Assembly: GCF_042676085.1 (NCBI RefSeq)
Contig: NZ_JBHTKH010000005.1
Location: forward strand, 62,001 to 126,000
Length of the DNA: 64,000 bases
Source: Terrabacter terrigena
GTDB taxonomy: Bacteria > Actinomycetota > Actinomycetes > Actinomycetales > Dermatophilaceae
Direction: 5' to 3'
Part shown: positions 27,030 to 36,188 of the stretch, piece by piece
How the letters are laid out: each line of letters begins with the position of its first letter
How positions within the stretch are numbered: position 1 is the first letter of the stretch
Translations under genes and position numbers: made by a program
The notes under the pieces: generated by a model
The model's input: the letters and a program-made list of their open reading frames with translations, nothing else
Told to the model about the DNA's origin: nothing
Databases searched by the model: none

Positions 27030-27874
27030 CGTGGCTGTCGATCGCCCTCGTCGGCATCGGGGTCGGCGACGTCATCCGGTCGACGTCGTGGCGACCGGGT
27101 CGGGTCGTCGCCCACGTGGTCGCGCCGTTCGTCATCGTGGTCGTCGGCCTGCTCGCCGGGATGCGCACGTGGGCCGACTGGCTCGCGCTGGCGCTCGCGG
27201 CTGCGGCGGGTGCCGGGTGGGCCGAGCTCTCCCGCCACACCCAGATGACCGGAGGGCGAGCGCTCGCCGGACTCGCCGCCTTCGCCGGCATCGTCGTCGG
27301 GCTGCTGGCCTTCTCCGGGGCGGCGACCACGGCGGGCGGCCCGCTCGCCACCTGGCTGCACTGGGCCGACCTACCGGGCAACGGATCCCTGGGGCCCGGG
27401 CGTGTGCTGCTGCTCGTGGGGCTCGCGCTGTTCAACGTCGCGACCGCCAACACGATCGTGCGCCTCGTGCTGCTGGCCATCGGGGCCCTGCGGCCCTCCG
27501 ACGTCACGAATGCGAACGCTGCCGCCGCAGCCGCTGCCTCGCTGACCGGCCAGCCCGCTCCCGCGACCACGGGCCAGCCCGCCGACCGGCTCAAGGGTGG
27601 GCGCCTGCTCGGGCCGATGGAGCGCCTCGTCATCCTCGGCCTCGGCCTCGCCGGCGAGTTCGGAGCCGCCGGGCTGGTCATCGCCGCCAAGGGCCTGCTG
27701 CGCTTCCCCGAGATCCAGGCCGCCGCCCGCAGCGCTCCCGGCAACGCCAACGACCCGAGCAACGCCTCCTACTCGGGCGGGCCGGCCGGCATCGACGACG
27801 TCACCGAGTACTTCCTCGTCGGCAGCTTCGTCAGCTGGCTCATCGCCCTCGGCTCCCTGGCGCTGACAGCCTGA
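27026..27874 (+). CDS. Integral membrane protein, DUF3307-like C-terminus
   Basis: 282 residues, about six or seven hydrophobic segments separated by an Ala-rich hydrophilic stretch (about 162-195). The last third (MERLVILGLGLAGEFGAAGL, IAAKGLLRFPEIQ, then VTEYFLVGSFVSWLIAL) resembles the C-terminal pattern of DUF3307 proteins. Those often follow satD-like genes in other phyla, which supports the pairing here (ATGA overlap). No catalytic residues are evident. The N-terminal region VGIGVGDVIRSTSWRPGRVVAHVVAPF is not recognised. A transport or signalling role is only a guess. Confidence 0.65.
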   Translation: MTWLSIALVGIGVGDVIRSTSWRPGRVVAHVVAPFVIVVVGLLAGMRTWADWLALALAAAAGAGWAELSRHTQMTGGRALAGLAAFAGIVVGLLAFSGAATTAGGPLATWLHWADLPGNGSLGPGRVLLLVGLALFNVATANTIVRLVLLAIGALRPSDVTNANAAAAAAASLTGQPAPATTGQPADRLKGGRLLGPMERLVILGLGLAGEFGAAGLVIAAKGLLRFPEIQAAARSAPGNANDPSNASYSGGPAGIDDVTEYFLVGSFVSWLIALGSLALTA

Positions 27875-28068
27875 CGCCCGGCCCTCACTCTCCGACGCAC
27901 CCCGGCGTGACGAGTTGATGACGGGTTCGTGACAGGCCTCTGACCCGCGATCGGGGCATCACGCGTACGGCTGCGCACCCTTCCTGAGAATTCGGTGTTC
28001 CGCACGTGCACGCCACCCCTGCTGGCTACCTTCAATGCAGTACAACCGTCACGCCTGGGGGGATTCCA

Positions 28069-31000
28069 GTGACCATGTCGCTGCGCGCGCTGCCGTCTGA
28101 CCGCTCACCGGTCCGGCACCGCATTCTGGTTCTGTTCGCTGTCATCGCACTGCTCGCCGGGCAGGGGATGGTCAGCTCGGCGCAAGCCCTCGCGGCCACC
28201 ACCGGCGCTCCGACGATGACCGTACCCGCCGCCGGCGCGCCCACCACGGGCGCCGCCGCCTCGGGCCAGGTCACCGCCGCGGACGGCAGCGGACCCGTCG
28301 CAGGCGTCGTCGTCAAGGCACTCCCCCACGGCGCGGCCGGCTTCACCCCTGCGGCGACGGCGACCACAGGCTCCACCGGCGCGTGGTCGATGACCGACCT
28401 GCCGCCCGGCGACTACGACCTGCAGTTCGACGCGTCCGACACGGCCTACCTCTCGCAGTGGTGGTCGTCGGCCACAAGCCGAGCCGATGCGAGCATCATC
28501 AGCGCCGCCGCGGGCGGCACGCTGCCCGGCCTCAACGCCTCCCTGACCCGCGGCGCCACCGTCTCTGGTCGCGTCGTCGACGAGGCCGGCAAGTCGCTGC
28601 CCGACGTACTCGTCACCCCGCGCGAGCGCACGGCCGGCGACGTCACCGGCAGCGCCGTGGCGACCGCCGCCGACGGCACCTTCACCGTGCGCAGCCTGGC
28701 CGCCGGCACCTACACGCTGACCTTCCGGGCAGCCGGCCGCGTCGCCTGGTCCTACGGCATGAAGGCCGACACCGACGCCCCCACCTACTTCCCGGTGGCC
28801 GAGGGCGCCGCCGTCACCGGCCGCGCGATGGTGCTGCCGGCCGGCACCGCGCCCACCAGCCGCAGCCTCCTCGCCGTCGCCGACACGACCGCCGCCATGA
28901 GCGGCCACGTGTATGCCGGCTCGACCACGACCCCCATGGTCGGCGCGCTCGTCGTGGCCGTCGCCGCCGACTCCGACCCGCTCTCCACCGGGACCCTGAA
29001 CGCCACCACCGACGACTCCGGCGCCTGGTCGCTCGCGGGTCTGCCCGCCGACGTCTACACCATCCACGTCATCCCGCCGGTCGCGAGCGCCTTCATCGAA
29101 GGGTGGTGGGACGGTGCGCAGGCACGCTCCCACGCGGCATACGTTGTCCTGACGGCCGGCAGCTCGAGCGCCGGCATGGACGCGACCCTCGTGAGGGCCG
29201 GCTCGATCTCCGGTCAGGCCAACGCGGGAGGGACGGCCGGCATAGCCGACGTCGTCGTGCAGGCCGCGCCCGTCGGCACCGACACGTGGTCGTCGGTGAG
29301 CACGGACGTCGACGGCAACTACACGCTCGCCGGGCTCGCACCCGGTGCGTACGACGTGCAGTTCGACGGCCAGTCCCTCGGCTACCAGACCACCTGGTGG
29401 TCCGGCTCCTCGACGACCGGCGTGCCGACCAGCGACGCGGCGACGCCCGTCATCGTCGCCGCCGGCGCTGCCGTCACCGGTCGCGACGTCACCATGGCGC
29501 AGGCCGGCTCGATCATCGGCACGGTGACCGACAACACCGGCGCCCCCGTGGCCGACGCCACCGTCGACGTATGGTCGACCGACCCCAACGTCACCGACAC
29601 CGCCCTGGCCACGACCGACATCGGCGGCAACTTCGACACCATGGGCCTGCCGGGAGGCAGCTACGTCGTGCGCGTGACTCCGCCTGCCGCCACCGGCCTC
29701 GCCACCGCGTTCTACGACAACGCCTTCTCCCCGGTGACGGCCACGGGCTTCGTCGTCGTCGACGGCGTCGCGGGCCGTGCCGACTTCTCCCTCGTGCCCG
29801 GCGGGTCGATCTCCGGGCGGGTGCTCCTGCCCAACGGCACCGCCGACCCCGGCACCGCCAGCCTCATGGTGTCGCCGGCCTCCGACCCAGCGTTCCGCGA
29901 CCTCTACCCCATCAACCCTGACGGCACCTTCACCGTGAGCGGGCTCGGCCCCGGCAGCTACCTGCTCTCGGCCGTCGACAGCAACACGCTCGTTACCTGG
30001 TGGGGCTCGGCCACCAGCTCGCCGACGAACAGCGCCGCCGCGTCACCGGTCACCCTCGCCGCCGGCGCCACCGTCAGCGGCCTGTCGATCCGGCTCGCCG
30101 CCGGCGCCTCGATCTCGGGCCGGGTGACTGAAGGGACGACCACGGCCACGGCCGGCCAGGTCTCGGTCATCGACGTGCGCACCGGCGCCCAGCTCGGCAC
30201 CGCCGACCTCTCCGCCGGCAGCACCTGGACCGTGACCGGCGTGCCGTCGGGCACGTATGCCGTCATGGCCACCGGGTCCACCGGCGCCACCCGCTGGTTC
30301 GGCAACACGACGACGTGGGCCGACTCGACGTTCGTCGTGATCTCCGGCGCGACAGCACGCACCGGTGTCGACATCACCCTGCCCGCCGCGGGGCCGGCCC
30401 CGGGCCCGACGAGCGTCGTCTCCGGACACGTCACCCTGCCCGCGGACGCCACGAGCGGCCTCGACAGCCTGAGCATCTGGCTCGAGGACGCCGCCGGCAA
30501 CCCGTACTCCGCCTTCAGCATCAACCCCGACGGCACCTTCGAGATCCTCGACGTGCCCAGCGGGTCGCTGACCCTGCACCTGCGCGACTTCAGCGAGCAG
30601 CTCGTCCTCGCGCCCCAGACCCTCACGGCACCGACCACCACGGTGCTCGAGGTGCAGCCGGTCGTCGGCGCCTCCGTCGCCGGCACGCTGCTCAACGACG
30701 CGGGCAAGCCGCTGGCCGACGTCGACGTCACCGCCTGGGACGGTTCCGGCGTCGTGGCCTCCACGCTCTCCGGCGCCGACGGGACCTTCCGCCTCGGCGG
30801 CCTGTCTGCCGGGCAGGTGCGCCTCCACGTCACGCCGACGAGCCCGTATGCGGCCACCTGGGTCGGCGGCAGCCAGACCGCGGGCAGCGGCACCCTCTTC
30901 ACCCTCACGCTGGGCCAGACGACGCCGGTCCCCGACACGACCGTGCCCCTCGGCGGCACGATCGCGGGCACCGTCACCGTGCCGGCCGGCGCCCAGGGCA

Positions 31001-32379
31001 CCGAGGTCACCGTCGAGGCGCTCGACGCCGCCGACCGCGTCGTCGGCAGCGCCAGCGTCGTCGGCACCCACGGCTACCAGCTCGGCGGCCTGCTCCCCGG
31101 CACCGTGCGGGTGCGCTTCTCCGCGGCGGGGCTCGTCCCGAAGCTGTGGTCGGGACCCGGGGCCAGCTCGCCGTCGGACGTGACGGTGGCCGCCGGCCAG
31201 ACGGTCGCGGACGTCGACGCCACCCTGTCTCCCCCGCCCACCGGAACGGCGTCGGTCGCGGGAACGGTTACGGCACAAGGGAACCCGGCAGCACGGGCGA
31301 AGATCACGCTCGTGCGCACGACCGACGGCGTGGCGGCCGCATCGGCCACCACCGACGCCGCGGGCCACTACGCCGTCACGGACCTGCCGGCCGGGAGCTA
31401 CCGGGTGCAGGTGCAGGACTGCCTCACCAACGCTTCCGCCGTCGCAGGCCCGCTGTGCGTCACCAGGTGGTGGCCGGCGAACGACGCCGCGACCGCACAG
31501 GCCGTCACGGTGGCCGACGCCGCCAGCCTGACCGGTATCGACGTCGAGCTGTCCACGCTGCTCAGGTTCACCGCCGCTCCGACGCCCACGATCACGGGGA
31601 CCGCAACGGTGGGCCTGCGCCTCACGGCGGCACCGGGCGCCTGGGGCCCGTCCCCGGTCACGCTGGCGTACCAGTGGCGACGCAACGGCACGGCCATCCC
31701 GGGTGCCGCGTCCTCGAGCTACGTGCTCACGGCGAGCGACCGCACGACAAGGATCACCGTCACCGTCACCGGGACCAAGAGCGGCTACATCAGCGTCGCG
31801 AGGACCTCGGCCGCAACGGCTGCCGTCGCCACCGGAAGCCTCACGGCCGCACCGGTGCCGACCATCACCGGCACCGCCAAGGTCGGCGTTCGCCTCACCG
31901 CCACCGCAGGCACCTGGTCGCCGGCACCGGTCACGCTGAAGTACCAGTGGCGCCGCAACGGCGTTGCCATCACCGGGGCCACCGCGTCGACCTACCTGCT
32001 GGCCGCGAGCGACCGCACCGCGAGGATCACCGTCACCGTCACGGGCAGCAAGACCGGCTACACCACGGCCGTGAGGACATCCGCGGCGACGCTCGCCGTC
32101 GCCTACGGAACCCTCACTGCCGCACCGGTGCCCAGGATCACCGGAACGACGCGGGTCGGTTCCCGCCTTACCGTGACCGCCGGCACCTGGTCACCCGCAC
32201 CGGTCACCCTGAAGTACCAGTGGCGCCGCAACGGCGTCGCGATCACCGGAGCCACGGGTTCGACCTACCTGCTGGGGACCTCGATGCGCGGCGCCCGCAT
32301 CACGGTGACCGTCACGGGGAGCAAGACGGCATACACGAGCGTGGCCAGGACGTCGGCAGCGACCGCAGCCATCAGCTGA
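28069..32379 (+). CDS. Giant secreted protein with about 11 CarboxypepD-reg-like modules and three C-terminal repeats
   Basis: 1436 residues; probably an extracellular adhesin or matrix protein. The GTG at 28069 has GGGGGGA seven bases ahead; ATG 28075 is two codons later. A signal peptide (HRILVLFAVIALLAGQGMV, cleaved near SAQALA) is followed by about 11 beta-sandwich modules. Each opens (I/V)SG.V and ends (G.(W/F)...L..G.Y), as in carboxypeptidase regulatory-like or Cna-B-like domains. Most modules are followed by a short Trp-containing spacer (for example TWWSGSS, TWWGSAT, RWWPAND) ending near VAAGA. The C-terminus is three 90-residue repeats. No LPXTG motif or C-terminal membrane anchor is seen, so it is released or held non-covalently. 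It contains four copies of the GTATGCCG octamer. Confidence 0.8.
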   Translation: MTMSLRALPSDRSPVRHRILVLFAVIALLAGQGMVSSAQALAATTGAPTMTVPAAGAPTTGAAASGQVTAADGSGPVAGVVVKALPHGAAGFTPAATATTGSTGAWSMTDLPPGDYDLQFDASDTAYLSQWWSSATSRADASIISAAAGGTLPGLNASLTRGATVSGRVVDEAGKSLPDVLVTPRERTAGDVTGSAVATAADGTFTVRSLAAGTYTLTFRAAGRVAWSYGMKADTDAPTYFPVAEGAAVTGRAMVLPAGTAPTSRSLLAVADTTAAMSGHVYAGSTTTPMVGALVVAVAADSDPLSTGTLNATTDDSGAWSLAGLPADVYTIHVIPPVASAFIEGWWDGAQARSHAAYVVLTAGSSSAGMDATLVRAGSISGQANAGGTAGIADVVVQAAPVGTDTWSSVSTDVDGNYTLAGLAPGAYDVQFDGQSLGYQTTWWSGSSTTGVPTSDAATPVIVAAGAAVTGRDVTMAQAGSIIGTVTDNTGAPVADATVDVWSTDPNVTDTALATTDIGGNFDTMGLPGGSYVVRVTPPAATGLATAFYDNAFSPVTATGFVVVDGVAGRADFSLVPGGSISGRVLLPNGTADPGTASLMVSPASDPAFRDLYPINPDGTFTVSGLGPGSYLLSAVDSNTLVTWWGSATSSPTNSAAASPVTLAAGATVSGLSIRLAAGASISGRVTEGTTTATAGQVSVIDVRTGAQLGTADLSAGSTWTVTGVPSGTYAVMATGSTGATRWFGNTTTWADSTFVVISGATARTGVDITLPAAGPAPGPTSVVSGHVTLPADATSGLDSLSIWLEDAAGNPYSAFSINPDGTFEILDVPSGSLTLHLRDFSEQLVLAPQTLTAPTTTVLEVQPVVGASVAGTLLNDAGKPLADVDVTAWDGSGVVASTLSGADGTFRLGGLSAGQVRLHVTPTSPYAATWVGGSQTAGSGTLFTLTLGQTTPVPDTTVPLGGTIAGTVTVPAGAQGTEVTVEALDAADRVVGSASVVGTHGYQLGGLLPGTVRVRFSAAGLVPKLWSGPGASSPSDVTVAAGQTVADVDATLSPPPTGTASVAGTVTAQGNPAARAKITLVRTTDGVAAASATTDAAGHYAVTDLPAGSYRVQVQDCLTNASAVAGPLCVTRWWPANDAATAQAVTVADAASLTGIDVELSTLLRFTAAPTPTITGTATVGLRLTAAPGAWGPSPVTLAYQWRRNGTAIPGAASSSYVLTASDRTTRITVTVTGTKSGYISVARTSAATAAVATGSLTAAPVPTITGTAKVGVRLTATAGTWSPAPVTLKYQWRRNGVAITGATASTYLLAASDRTARITVTVTGSKTGYTTAVRTSAATLAVAYGTLTAAPVPRITGTTRVGSRLTVTAGTWSPAPVTLKYQWRRNGVAITGATGSTYLLGTSMRGARITVTVTGSKTAYTSVARTSAATAAIS
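31566..32376 (+). repeat. Three in-frame tandem repeats of about 273 bp
   Basis: Repeat starts lie near 31566, 31836 and 32109. Each encodes about 90 residues with LTAAP.P.ITGT..VG.RLT, then YQWRRNG.AI.GA, then RITVTVTG.K..Y. Copies 2 and 3 are much closer to each other than to copy 1. This Ig-like repeat is common at the ends of actinobacterial surface proteins. Confidence 0.9.
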
Positions 32380-32394
32380 CGCGAGCTGCGAGCG

Positions 32395-32428
32395 CCCGCC
32401 CGGGTGACCGATCACGCACCCGGGCGGG
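32395..32428 (+). terminator. Probable rho-independent-like terminator
   Basis: A 12-base GC-rich stem (CCCGCCCGGGTG at 32395-32406 with its complement at 32417-32428) and a 10-base loop, 15 bases after the surface-protein stop. There is no T-run, as is usual for actinobacteria. Confidence 0.6.
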
Positions 32429-32498
32429 GCGGGGACGGCACACGCACGCTGGTAGCGTCGGAGCGTCCAGCGCCACACCGATGTGAAGGGTCCATCCC

Positions 32499-33488
32499 GT
32501 GAGCACTACCCCCGTCAAGGTCGCCGTCACCGGCGCAGCCGGCCAGATCGGCTACAGCCTCCTGTTCCGCATCGCGAGCGGTGCCCTGCTCGGGCCCGAC
32601 ACCCCCGTGGAGCTGCGCCTCCTCGAGATCACCCCGGCGCTCAAGGCGCTCGAGGGCGTCGTCATGGAGCTCGACGACTGCGCCTTCCCGACGCTCGCCA
32701 AGGTCGAGATCGGCGACGACGCCAACAAGGTCTTCGACGGCGTCAACCACGCCCTGCTCGTCGGCGCCCGCCCGCGCGGTCCCGGCATGGAGCGCGGCGA
32801 CCTGCTCGAGGCCAACGGCGGCATCTTCGCCCCCCAGGGCAAGGCCCTCAACGACGTCGCGGCCGACGACATCCGCATCACGGTCACCGGCAACCCGGCC
32901 AACACCAACGCGCTCATCGCGATGAGCAACGCCCCCGACATCCCGACCGAGCGCTTCTCGGCCCTCACCCGCCTCGACCACAACCGCGCGATCAGCCAGC
33001 TCGCCGCCAAGCTCGGCGTGCCGGTCACCGAGATCAAGAAGATGACGATCTGGGGCAACCACTCCGCGACGCAGTACCCCGACCTCTTCCACGCCGAGGT
33101 CTCCGGCAAGAACGCCGCCGAGACCGTGGGCGACCAGGACTGGCTCGCCGGCACCTTCATCCCGACCGTCGCCAAGCGCGGCGCGGCGATCATCGAGGCC
33201 CGGGGCGCCTCGTCGGCCGCCTCCGCCGCCTCGGCCACCATCGACCACGCCCGCACGTGGGTCGAGGGCACCGCCGACGGCGACTGGGTCTCGATGGCCG
33301 TGCGCTCCGACGGCTCCTACGGCGTCGAGGAGGGTCTCATCTCCTCGTTCCCCGTCACGGTCAAGGACGGCGCGTGGAGCGTCGTCCAGGGCCTCGACAT
33401 CGATGACTTCTCCCGCGGCAAGATCGACGCGTCCGTGGCCGAGCTCGCCGAGGAGCGCGACGCCGTCAAGGGTCTCGGCCTCATCTGA
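32499..33488 (+). CDS. mdh: Malate dehydrogenase
   Basis: TCA-cycle oxidation of malate to oxaloacetate with NAD+. 329 residues from GTG 32499. The N-terminal VTGAAGQIGYSLLFRIASG is the NAD loop of the actinobacterial/thermus-type Mdh. The mobile loop RPRGPGMERGDLLEANG carries the substrate arginines. TGNPANTNALI and LDHNRAISQLAAK follow, and the catalytic histidine is in IWGNHSATQYPD (about residue 187). It is a single gene flanked on both sides by hairpins, so it forms its own transcription unit. Nothing unusual. Confidence 0.97.
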   Translation: MSTTPVKVAVTGAAGQIGYSLLFRIASGALLGPDTPVELRLLEITPALKALEGVVMELDDCAFPTLAKVEIGDDANKVFDGVNHALLVGARPRGPGMERGDLLEANGGIFAPQGKALNDVAADDIRITVTGNPANTNALIAMSNAPDIPTERFSALTRLDHNRAISQLAAKLGVPVTEIKKMTIWGNHSATQYPDLFHAEVSGKNAAETVGDQDWLAGTFIPTVAKRGAAIIEARGASSAASAASATIDHARTWVEGTADGDWVSMAVRSDGSYGVEEGLISSFPVTVKDGAWSVVQGLDIDDFSRGKIDASVAELAEERDAVKGLGLI

Positions 33489-33520
33489 GGCGCCTCGGCT
33501 GAGCGCACCCCTCACACGTC

Positions 33521-33558
33521 GAAGGGCGTCGGTCACCCCGAGGTGACCGGCGCCCTTC
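33521..33558. terminator. Terminator hairpin between convergent mdh and DUF3017 genes
   Basis: GAAGGGCG (33521-33528) pairs with CGCCCTTC (33551-33558), and GGTCACC (33531-33537) with GGTGACC (33542-33548), with a 2x2 internal mismatch and a 4-base loop. Placed 33 bases after the mdh stop and 67 before the DUF3017 stop, it can serve both. Confidence 0.7.
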
Positions 33559-33624
33559 CGCGTACGCCAGAGGCCCCTCTCCCCCGGTGGAAAGAACGCC
33601 GGGTCAGGCGGCCGGGCGCCACGG

Positions 33625-33945
33625 TCAGTTGGCGCTGCGGGTCACCGAGGTCCGCGAGGGCACGTTCGCGCCGAGGTTGACCGTCGCCGAGGCGATGAGC
33701 ACCCCGACGCCGAGCGCCACGAGGATGAGCACGTCGAGCGGGCGCGAGCGCACGGTGAGGCCACCGGCCTTGCGGGAGGGCCGCGCGACGAGCCGGATCA
33801 GCGCCCCGACGAAGAAGGCTGCGGCCACGAGCCGGCCACCCCAGCGCACGTCGAGGAACGCGATGATGAGCACCCCCGCGGCGGCGAGGCCCGCCACGAG
33901 GTACCACCAGCTGAGGACGACGAACCCGCTACCTCGCCACTGCAC
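33625..33945 (-). CDS. DUF3017 small membrane protein
   Basis: 106 residues, three hydrophobic segments: about residues 8-28, 33-52 and 71-90. The pattern WWYLVAGLAAAGVLIIAFL...RWGGRLVAAAFFVGALIRL...RPLDVLILVALGVGVLIA is typical of DUF3017 proteins, which sit directly after folD in many actinobacteria, as here (14-base gap). The start is GTG 33945. Function is unknown; co-location with folate metabolism is conserved but unexplained. Confidence 0.8.
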   Translation of the reverse strand: MQWRGSGFVVLSWWYLVAGLAAAGVLIIAFLDVRWGGRLVAAAFFVGALIRLVARPSRKAGGLTVRSRPLDVLILVALGVGVLIASATVNLGANVPSRTSVTRSAN

Positions 33946-33959
33946 AGGCGGTCAGGCCC

Positions 33960-34814
33960 TCAGGCGCCGGCACCGCTCGAGGCCTCGGCGGCCTCGACGA
34001 TGTTGGTGAGCAGCAGGGCGCGGGTCATGGGCCCGACCCCGCCCGGGTTGGGGCTGACCCAGCCGGCGACCTCGGCCACGTCGAGCGCGACGTCGCCGGC
34101 GATCTTGCCGTCGACCCGGCTGACGCCGACGTCGAGCACGGCGGCACCGGGCTTGACCATCTCCTTGGTGACGATGCTCGGCACCCCGGCCGCGGCGATG
34201 ACGATGTCGGCCTGGCGCACCTCGCTCGCGAGGTCCTTGGTGCCGGTGTGGCACAGCGTGACCGTGGCGTTCTCGCTCTTGCGGGTGAGGATGAGGCCGA
34301 GAGGACGGCCGACGGTGAGCCCGCGACCGATGACGACGACCTTGGCCCCCGCGATCGGCACGTCGTGGCGGCGGAGCAGCTCGATGCAGCCCATCGGCGT
34401 GCACGGCAGCGGGGCCGGCTTGCCGAGGGCGAGCCAGCCGAGGTTCGTCGGGTGCAGGCCGTCGACGTCCTTGCTCGGGTCGACCCGTGAGAGCAGCGCC
34501 ATCTCGTCGAGGCCCGTGGGCTGCTGCACGAGGAAGCCGGTGCAGTCGGGGTCGGCGTTGAGCTCGTCGATGACGGCCTCGACCTCGGCCTGCGTGGCCG
34601 TGGCGGGCAGGTCGCGGCGGATGCTCGTGATGCCGATCTCGGCGCAGTCCCTGTGCTTGGCGTTGACGTACCAGTGGCTGCCGGGGTCGTCGCCGACCAG
34701 CACGGTGCCGAGCCCCGGGACGAGGCCCTGCTCGCGCAGCCGAGCGACCCGCTGGGTCAGCTCGACCTTGATCGCCTTGAGGGTGGCCTTGCCGTCGAGG
34801 ATCTGTGCCGTCAC
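33960..34814 (-). CDS. folD: Methylenetetrahydrofolate dehydrogenase / methenyl-THF cyclohydrolase
   Basis: Bifunctional one-carbon enzyme interconverting 5,10-methylene-THF and 10-formyl-THF. 284 residues starting at GTG 34814 (MTAQILDGKATLKAIK), with AGGA eight bases upstream; the in-frame ATG at 34823 has no room for a ribosome-binding site. Motifs are VGDDPGSHWYVNAKHRDC (catalytic Tyr and Lys), LVQQPTGLDE, PCTPMGCIELL, and the NADP loop VVIGRGLTVGRPLGLILTRK. It ends VGPMTRALLLTNIVEAAE. First of a two-gene unit with the DUF3017 gene. Confidence 0.96.
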   Translation of the reverse strand: MTAQILDGKATLKAIKVELTQRVARLREQGLVPGLGTVLVGDDPGSHWYVNAKHRDCAEIGITSIRRDLPATATQAEVEAVIDELNADPDCTGFLVQQPTGLDEMALLSRVDPSKDVDGLHPTNLGWLALGKPAPLPCTPMGCIELLRRHDVPIAGAKVVVIGRGLTVGRPLGLILTRKSENATVTLCHTGTKDLASEVRQADIVIAAAGVPSIVTKEMVKPGAAVLDVGVSRVDGKIAGDVALDVAEVAGWVSPNPGGVGPMTRALLLTNIVEAAEASSGAGA

Positions 34815-34871
34815 GGTGCACATCCTGCCACCCCGGCCCCTGGCCGGTCCCACGCCCTCGGGCGGGCGTGC

Positions 34872-36161
34872 TCAGTCGCCGATGAGCCGCATGAGCTCCT
34901 GCACGTTGCGGTCCCAGGTCATCGACTCGGCGCGGCGGCGCAGGGCGCGGCCGCGCCGGGCGCGCTCCCCGGGGTCGGTGACGAGGTCGTGCAACGCCTC
35001 GGCGAGCCGGTTGGCGTCGCGCGGGTCGACGTAGACGCCCTCGTGTCCGAGGTACTCAGGTATGCCGCCGCTGCGGGCCGAGACCACCGGCAGTCCCGAC
35101 GCCATGGCCTCGGTGACGACCTGCCCGGCGGGCTCCTGCCAGTCCACGGGCATGCAGAAGACGTCGGCACCGGCATACACGGCCGGCAGCGCGTGCCGGT
35201 CGACGAACGGCGTGAACTCGACCAGGTCTCCGAGCGGCGCGGCGGCGCGCCGCAGCTCGCGCTCGTAGTCGGACAGGCCCTCGGAGGGCCGCAGTCCCGA
35301 CGACCCGACGATGCGCACACGGAAGTTCCGCGTGGTGTGCGCCAGTACGCGTGCTGCCGCGACGAGGTTGTGGGCGCCCTTGTGCGGGACGACGTTTCCG
35401 ACGAAGAGGATGGTGGGCGGCATACCTTCTCGGGATGCCCTTCGGCCGGGGCGGAAGCCCGCGGTGTCGACGCCGTTGCGCAGGACGTGGAGGTTGTCGG
35501 GTCTGGAGCCGAGCCGCTCGACGACGGTGCCGGCGAGGTAGTCGCTCACGGCCACGGTGACGTGGGTGCGCGCGATGACCCTGCGCACCTCGGCAGGGCG
35601 CCACGAGCGGAAGACGTCGTTGCCGAGGTGCAGCACGATCTTGCCGTCGAAGTCGCGGGTGAGCCGGTCGGTGATCGCGCCGGCGTAGTTGTAGACGACG
35701 AGGGCCTTCGCGTCGGCGGGCACCGCGTCGAGCGCCTCGCGGTGGAAGCGCGCCACGAGGGGCCGCCGCCCGAGCGTGAGGCCGCACGCTGCGTCGAGGC
35801 GGCGCTCGAGGTCGGTGAACCACTCGCGTGTGGCCGGGCGGCTGGAGGCGTAGCGCACGAGCGTGCCCTCGGCGTAGTCGTGCTCGCGGCGGTCGCTGAC
35901 GACCACGTAGGTGCGGCCGCCCATCGCCTCGTGCGCCCGGGCCTGCGCATGGATCTTCGTCGCCATGGCGTTGCCGGTGCCGACGGAGTACTCCGAGAAC
36001 ACGTAGGCGAGCTGCGCGATGGGCGTGACGACGGGCACCGTCGCGCGTGCGGCGGCCTCCCCCTGCCTCGCGAACTCCATCGCCCTCCGTCCCGTGTCCC
36101 GCCGCGCCTCGAGGAGCGCGGCGCCCCAGCCACGCTCCGAGGGTAGGAGACGTCGGGGCAC
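34872..36161 (-). CDS. GT4-family glycosyltransferase
   Basis: 429 residues, away from the polysaccharide locus, so possibly involved in a different glycoconjugate or in sucrose/trehalose-type chemistry; not resolved. GT-B fold: the N-terminal domain carries YVFSEYSVGTGNAMATKIHA. The donor domain has PPTILFVGNVVPHKGAHNLV, then EFTPFVDRHALPAVYAGADV, and the E-x7-E motif QEPAGQVVTEAMASGLPVV. The start ATG 36161 gives a 40-residue basic leader before the first strand; an internal start near MEFARQGE is possible. It follows the ferredoxin reductase gene by 27 bases on the same strand. Ordinary base composition for the genome. Confidence 0.83.
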   Translation of the reverse strand: MPRRLLPSERGWGAALLEARRDTGRRAMEFARQGEAAARATVPVVTPIAQLAYVFSEYSVGTGNAMATKIHAQARAHEAMGGRTYVVVSDRREHDYAEGTLVRYASSRPATREWFTDLERRLDAACGLTLGRRPLVARFHREALDAVPADAKALVVYNYAGAITDRLTRDFDGKIVLHLGNDVFRSWRPAEVRRVIARTHVTVAVSDYLAGTVVERLGSRPDNLHVLRNGVDTAGFRPGRRASREGMPPTILFVGNVVPHKGAHNLVAAARVLAHTTRNFRVRIVGSSGLRPSEGLSDYERELRRAAAPLGDLVEFTPFVDRHALPAVYAGADVFCMPVDWQEPAGQVVTEAMASGLPVVSARSGGIPEYLGHEGVYVDPRDANRLAEALHDLVTDPGERARRGRALRRRAESMTWDRNVQELMRLIGD

Positions 36162-36188
36162 CGCGGGCGCAGAACGGACAAGCAGGGC

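Noticed and set aside
31566..32376. Repeats as a CRISPR array
   Set aside because: The period is about 273 bp, in frame and coding; there are no short repeats with unique spacers and no cas genes.
30315..32486. Plus-strand frame of 723 codons inside the surface-protein gene
   Set aside because: An Arg/His-rich shadow frame overlapping a clearly repeated secreted protein; it has no motifs.
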